A stretch of 64,000 nucleotides of DNA from Rhizobium sophorae. Its GTDB lineage: Bacteria > Pseudomonadota > Alphaproteobacteria > Rhizobiales > Rhizobiaceae. A program made the translations under genes and the position numbers. Numbering within the stretch: the first letter of the stretch is position 1; each line of letters starts with the position of its first letter. The notes under the pieces were generated by a model, which did no database searches, was not told the origin of the DNA, and saw nothing but the letters and a program-made list of their open reading frames with translations. Of this stretch, positions 60,468 through 64,000 are shown in pieces. The stretch lies in contig NZ_JABFCN010000028.1 of assembly GCF_013087515.1 (NCBI RefSeq), forward strand, positions 1 to 64,000. The letters are read 5' to 3'.

Positions 60468-61385
60468 ATGATCGAAAACGCACGTTCCCTCAACACCGCT
60501 GCCGGCTTCGTGCTCATCGTCGGCATCGTCTATATCCTCGGGCCGCTCTATCTGACGCTGGCGACAGCCTCGCAGTCCTATGAATTCATCCTGCGCAACG
60601 GGCTCGCCTGGTATCCCGGCGACCAGTTTTTCACCAATGCGGCGCACATCTTCACCGAGACGCACATCCCGGTCCAGATGCTCAACAGTCTGGTGGTCGC
60701 CTTTGGTGATGCATTCGCGACCTGTGTCCTGTCGCTTCTGTCGGCCTATGCCATCGTCTATTTCAGGGTTCGCTTGGCGGGCGTTGTCTTCGCGCTCATC
60801 CTTGCGACCATCATGCTGCCGATCGAGATCCGCGTCATCACCACCTACCAGGTGGCGTCGAACGTGTTTTCGCCGGTCAACGCGCTGCTCGATATCACCG
60901 GCCTGAACGGGCTGATCGCCGACTATTTCGGCGCGCCGGTGAAGCTCGAATGGAGCGTGCTGAACACGCATTTCGGCCTGATCGCGCCGCTTGTGGCGCA
61001 TGGCACCGGCACTTTCCTGTTCCGCCAGTTCTTCCTCACCCTGCCCAAGGATCTGTTCAAGGCGGCGCGCATGGATGGGGCAGGGCCGATCCGCTTTCTC
61101 TTCGATATCCTGCTACCCTTGTCGCGCACCAGCTTCGCCGCGCTCTTCGTGCTGACCTTCCTCAGCGGCTGGACGCAATATCTCTGGCCGCTGGTCGCCG
61201 CCTCGACGTCAGACATGCAGACCGCCGTCGTCGGGCTGGCGCGGCTCGTGCCGGATTCGGAGGGAGAGATCCCCGACTTTCCGATGATCATGGCCGGCGC
61301 CGTCATCGTTTCCATCATTCCGCTCGCGATGATCGCGCTCCTGCAGCGCTATCTGGTCCAGGGCCTCGCTCTCACGGAGAAATAG
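60468..61385 (+). CDS. ugpE: ABC transporter permease, UgpE-like
   Basis: 305 residues, six helices. AAGFVLIVGIVYILGPLYLT starts the first helix; the EAA loop is DLFKAARMDGAGPIRFLFDI. LSGWTQYLWPLVAASTSDMQ is the typical UgpE/MalG end segment. The ATG at 60468 was set by position after the ugpA stop; an earlier frame reads back into ugpA. Forms the membrane channel together with UgpA. Confidence 0.85.
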   Translation: MIENARSLNTAAGFVLIVGIVYILGPLYLTLATASQSYEFILRNGLAWYPGDQFFTNAAHIFTETHIPVQMLNSLVVAFGDAFATCVLSLLSAYAIVYFRVRLAGVVFALILATIMLPIEIRVITTYQVASNVFSPVNALLDITGLNGLIADYFGAPVKLEWSVLNTHFGLIAPLVAHGTGTFLFRQFFLTLPKDLFKAARMDGAGPIRFLFDILLPLSRTSFAALFVLTFLSGWTQYLWPLVAASTSDMQTAVVGLARLVPDSEGEIPDFPMIMAGAVIVSIIPLAMIALLQRYLVQGLALTEK

Positions 61386-61387
61386 GC

Positions 61388-62494
61388 ATGAACGCCATCG
61401 ACATGGCCATCCGCGCCGCTGCCGCCAACATCACGCTATCAGGCGTCACCAAGGCCTATGACGCCGAGACCGTCGTCATCCCGCCGATGGATGTCGAACT
61501 CCGAGCCGGCGAATTCACCGTCGTGCTCGGTCCCTCCGGCTGCGGCAAGTCCACGCTGTTGCAGGTGATCGCCGGGCTGGAGCGGGTGAGCGGCGGCACG
61601 ATCGTCATCGGCGGCCGGCAGGTGCAGGATCTGGAACCGAAACATCGCGGCTGCGCCATGGTGTTCCAGAACTATGCGCTCTATCCGCATATGAGCGTCT
61701 TCGACAATATCGCCTACAGCCTCAAGGTCGCAGGCATGGCGAAGGCCGAGCGCATCGAGCGGGTCGGGGCGGTGGCGAAGATGCTCGGCCTTTCCGATTA
61801 CCTCGGCCGCAAGCCGGGGCAGCTTTCCGGCGGCCAGCGGCAACGCGTCGCGATCGGCCGCGCCATCGTGCGCGAACCCGGCGTGCTTCTGTTCGACGAG
61901 CCGCTTTCCAACCTCGATGCGCAGCTCCGGCATGAGATGCGCGTCGAACTGGCCGAACTGCACCGGCGCATCGGCGCCACCACCGTCTTCGTCACCCATG
62001 ACCAGGTGGAGGCGATGACGCTTGCTGATCGCATCCTCATTCTCAACAAGGGCCGGATCGAACAGTTCGACACGCCGAAGGCGATCTATCACCATCCGGC
62101 CTCGGTCTTCGTCGCCAAATTCATCGGCGCGCCGCCGATGAACATCCTGCCGGTCATCGGCGACGGCACGGTGCTCAGGCTCGCCGACGGGCAGGTGGTG
62201 GCGCAAGCGCGGCTTAACGGCGCCTATCAGCTCGGCATTCGGCCCGAGGATATCCTCATCGGCGACACTGCCAACGGACATGTGGTCACGTCAGCTTTGC
62301 GGTTTCGCGAGGATCTCGGCTCGCATGCGATCCTGGCAGTCGAGCTCGGCGGCTCGGTCGTCAGGATCGCCACGCCCTTCGGCGCTGAAATACCGGATCA
62401 TAGCCAACTCTTTCTCAATCTCCCTGCCTCCCGCCTGCATCTCTTCGATGCGGAGAGCGGCAAGGCCATGCCAGGCGCATTCGGCGCAAACTAA
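61388..62494 (+). CDS. ugpC: ABC transporter ATPase, UgpC-like
   Basis: 368 residues of the MalK/UgpC class. Walker A GPSGCGKSTLLQVIAG, signature LSGGQRQRVAIGRA, Walker B LLFDEPLSNLDA, H-loop VTHDQVEAMTLAD. The C-terminal TOBE/regulatory domain contains FIGAPPMNILPVIGDG and GIRPEDILIGD. The ATG at 61388 lies 2 bp after the ugpE stop; the extra residues NAIDMAIRAAAAN before the fold are a short leader. Energises import by UgpBAE. Confidence 0.88.
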   Translation: MNAIDMAIRAAAANITLSGVTKAYDAETVVIPPMDVELRAGEFTVVLGPSGCGKSTLLQVIAGLERVSGGTIVIGGRQVQDLEPKHRGCAMVFQNYALYPHMSVFDNIAYSLKVAGMAKAERIERVGAVAKMLGLSDYLGRKPGQLSGGQRQRVAIGRAIVREPGVLLFDEPLSNLDAQLRHEMRVELAELHRRIGATTVFVTHDQVEAMTLADRILILNKGRIEQFDTPKAIYHHPASVFVAKFIGAPPMNILPVIGDGTVLRLADGQVVAQARLNGAYQLGIRPEDILIGDTANGHVVTSALRFREDLGSHAILAVELGGSVVRIATPFGAEIPDHSQLFLNLPASRLHLFDAESGKAMPGAFGAN

Positions 62495-62505
62495 AGGACA
62501 TCCCC

Positions 62506-63336
62506 ATGAAATATATCGACCACATTGCCGACCCGTCGCGCCCCTGCGCTATCGTCGCCCATCGGGGTGCCTGGCATCAGGCTCCCGAAAACAGCCTTGC
62601 CGCGATCGAGAATGCGATTGCCGGCGGCTATGACATCGTCGAGGTGGATATCCGCCAGAGCGCCGATGGCGTGCTGTTCATCCTGCACGACGACACGCTC
62701 GAGCGCATGGCCGGCATCGATCGCATCCCCGAGGAGATGACCATCGCCGAGATCACCAGCCTGCGGCTGCGCATGGCCGATGGCGGGCCGGATCAGCCGT
62801 TCACGACGCAGACCGTTCCAACGCTGGAACAGGTGCTCGAAACCGTACGCGGCCGCATCTTCGTCGATCTCGACCTGAAGGACCTCGAGATGATGGGCAT
62901 CGTCGCGGCCAAGGTCAAAGAGATGAGCATGGCCGACCAGGTCGATCTCAAGGCTCGCGCCGACACGCCGGGGGCGCTGGCCTGGCTCGCCAGGCAGCCC
63001 GGGATCGACGGCATTCCGTTCATGGGCCAGGCGTTCTTCAGGGTCGGGAGCGCCGAAGAGACCGCCAAGGCAGTCATCGCGGCGCGCCCCTTCATGTGCG
63101 AAGCCAAATTCGATGAGCTTGAAACGCTGGCCGGCCAGCACGAACGTCTGCGCAACGCCGGAATCTCGCTCTGGGTCAACACGCTCGATCCGGTCTCCTG
63201 CTGCGGCCTGACCGACAGTGCGGCACTTGAAGATCCCGATGCGATCTGGGGACGGATGATGGCGGCCGGCGTTAGCGTCATCCAGACCGACCAGCCCGCC
63301 GCGCTTAAGGCCTATATCGAGGCGCGCCGGACATGA
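62506..63336 (+). CDS. ugpQ: glycerophosphodiester phosphodiesterase, UgpQ-like
   Basis: 276 residues. The GDPD TIM-barrel start IVAHRGAWHQAPENSLAAIE contains the catalytic His-Arg, followed by YDIVEVDIRQSADGVLFILH with metal-binding Glu and Asp and the second His (HDDTLERM). No signal peptide, so it works in the cytosol on imported glycerophosphodiesters, giving glycerol-3-phosphate and an alcohol. 11 bp after the ATPase gene and overlapping the next gene by ATGA. Confidence 0.9.
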   Translation: MKYIDHIADPSRPCAIVAHRGAWHQAPENSLAAIENAIAGGYDIVEVDIRQSADGVLFILHDDTLERMAGIDRIPEEMTIAEITSLRLRMADGGPDQPFTTQTVPTLEQVLETVRGRIFVDLDLKDLEMMGIVAAKVKEMSMADQVDLKARADTPGALAWLARQPGIDGIPFMGQAFFRVGSAEETAKAVIAARPFMCEAKFDELETLAGQHERLRNAGISLWVNTLDPVSCCGLTDSAALEDPDAIWGRMMAAGVSVIQTDQPAALKAYIEARRT

Positions 63337-64000
63337 GGGACGTATCGGACGACATACTCTCCGCCGTGATGGAGGATATGCGCCGGGCGGCGGAGGCGGA
63401 AATCTTGCCCCGCTTCCTCGGCGTCACCGCCGAGGGCATTCGCACCAAGACCGCTCCCGACGATCTGGTGACCGATGCCGATCTCGGCGCCGAGCGGCGG
63501 CTCACCGAAGCGCTGTCGGCGCACTTTCCCGAGGCGCTGCTGGTCGGCGAGGAAGCGGTCTCCGCCGATCCCTCGATTCTGACGCGGCTTGGCGAAGCCG
63601 ATCTCGCCGTCATCATCGATCCTGTCGACGGCACCTGGAATTTCGCTCACGGCCTGCCGCTGTTCGGCATGATCGTGGCGATCGTCTCCGGCGGCGAGAC
63701 GGTTGCCGGGCTGATCCACTATCCCGTGACCGGCGATTTCCTTGCCGCCCGGCTGGGGCAGGGCGCGTGGCACATCGCCCGCGATGGCGCCAGGACCCGG
63801 CTCAGCGTCGCGCCGCCAGGGCCGATCGGGGAAATGCACGGCTTCGTGCCGCTGCATATGTTCCCTGCCGAGGAGCAGCCGGTCTACGCTCGGAGCATGC
63901 TGCACTTTGCCCGCACCACCACATGGCGCTGCTCGGCCTATGAATACCGGGCGGTGGCGACAGGCGCTATGAGCCTTTCGCTCAACGCCGAGCTCAAGCC
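63333..64000 (+). CDS. inositol monophosphatase family protein, partial
   Basis: At least 222 codons; the gene runs off the window end. Starts MRDVSDDILSAVMEDMRRAA. IMPase metal motifs: DLVTDADLGAERRL, LLVGEEAVSADP (Glu pair) and VIIDPVDGTWNFAHGLP (DPxDGTxNF-like). Family members dephosphorylate inositol-1-phosphate, PAP or other phosphates. Overlaps ugpQ by 4 bp (ATGA), so it belongs to the operon and may handle the phosphorylated product of the phosphodiesterase step. Confidence 0.87.
   Translation, partial: MRDVSDDILSAVMEDMRRAAEAEILPRFLGVTAEGIRTKTAPDDLVTDADLGAERRLTEALSAHFPEALLVGEEAVSADPSILTRLGEADLAVIIDPVDGTWNFAHGLPLFGMIVAIVSGGETVAGLIHYPVTGDFLAARLGQGAWHIARDGARTRLSVAPPGPIGEMHGFVPLHMFPAEEQPVYARSMLHFARTTTWRCSAYEYRAVATGAMSLSLNAELK

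Overview
The window reads as accessory-rich DNA of an alphaproteobacterium of the Rhizobiaceae, most like the Rhizobium leguminosarum/etli group. Reasons: GC-rich coding with third-position GC bias, three copies of a 110-bp RIME-like intergenic repeat, a stand-alone RibH2-type lumazine synthase behind an FMN riboswitch, a znuA / znuCB-zur locus with a COG0523 GTPase beside it, and an ugp-type importer with a ROK regulator. About 68 genes are supported. There is one tRNA (Lys, CTT), one IS110-family (IS1111-like) element and no CRISPR array.

Layout. 0.1-5.1 kb: aldo/keto reductase divergent from a three-gene ABC importer (binding protein, fused double permease, ATPase). 5.1-9 kb: small genes including a frameshifted DUF4189 gene, then an endonuclease/phosphatase-fold protein, a Nudix hydrolase and a PhzF protein. 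9.2-10.4 kb: tRNA-Lys and two tandem paralogous small exported Cys proteins. 11.3-13.5 kb: chromate resistance pair. 13.5-16.3 kb: CNNM/CorC-type CBS protein, VOC protein, RcnB-like protein. 16.4-21.2 kb: zinc homeostasis locus (COG0523 GTPase, ZnuA, ZnuC, ZnuB, Zur) with probable Zur boxes. 21.4-26.5 kb: small enzymes and hypotheticals, including a nucleotidyltransferase preceded by an attenuator-like leader.

26.6-33 kb holds the most unusual locus. A CHASE2-class III nucleotide cyclase is translationally coupled to a 1252-residue FecR-TPR-beta-barrel protein. Divergent from them, across a 129-bp region containing a dyad, is a small membrane protein of the DUF5706/Pycsar-effector type. This could be an envelope-sensing cyclic nucleotide system with its own membrane effector. 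33-36.4 kb: RidA and SDR divergent from a LysR regulator, then a DUF1194 VWA protein. 36.5-38.7 kb: class C beta-lactamase with a divergent AmpR-like regulator. 38.8-43.5 kb: monooxygenase/MarR/cytochrome b561, VOC protein, FMN riboswitch-ribH2, SRPBCC, small Cys/Arg-rich proteins. 43.7-50 kb: a second class III cyclase, ArsR-MFS pair, LysR, PhyH dioxygenase with a divergent AraC regulator. 50-56.5 kb: relic of a luciferase-like monooxygenase, AI-2E family protein coupled to a K+ channel, an intact luciferase-like monooxygenase, the IS1111-like element and a DnaB-type ATPase.

56.8-64 kb: ROK repressor divergent from an ugpBAEC-like importer, followed by a glycerophosphodiesterase and an inositol monophosphatase-family gene that runs off the end. 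Together they suggest uptake and breakdown of glycerophosphodiesters, possibly glycerophosphoinositol. All names come from reading translated sequence and motifs; no database search was run.
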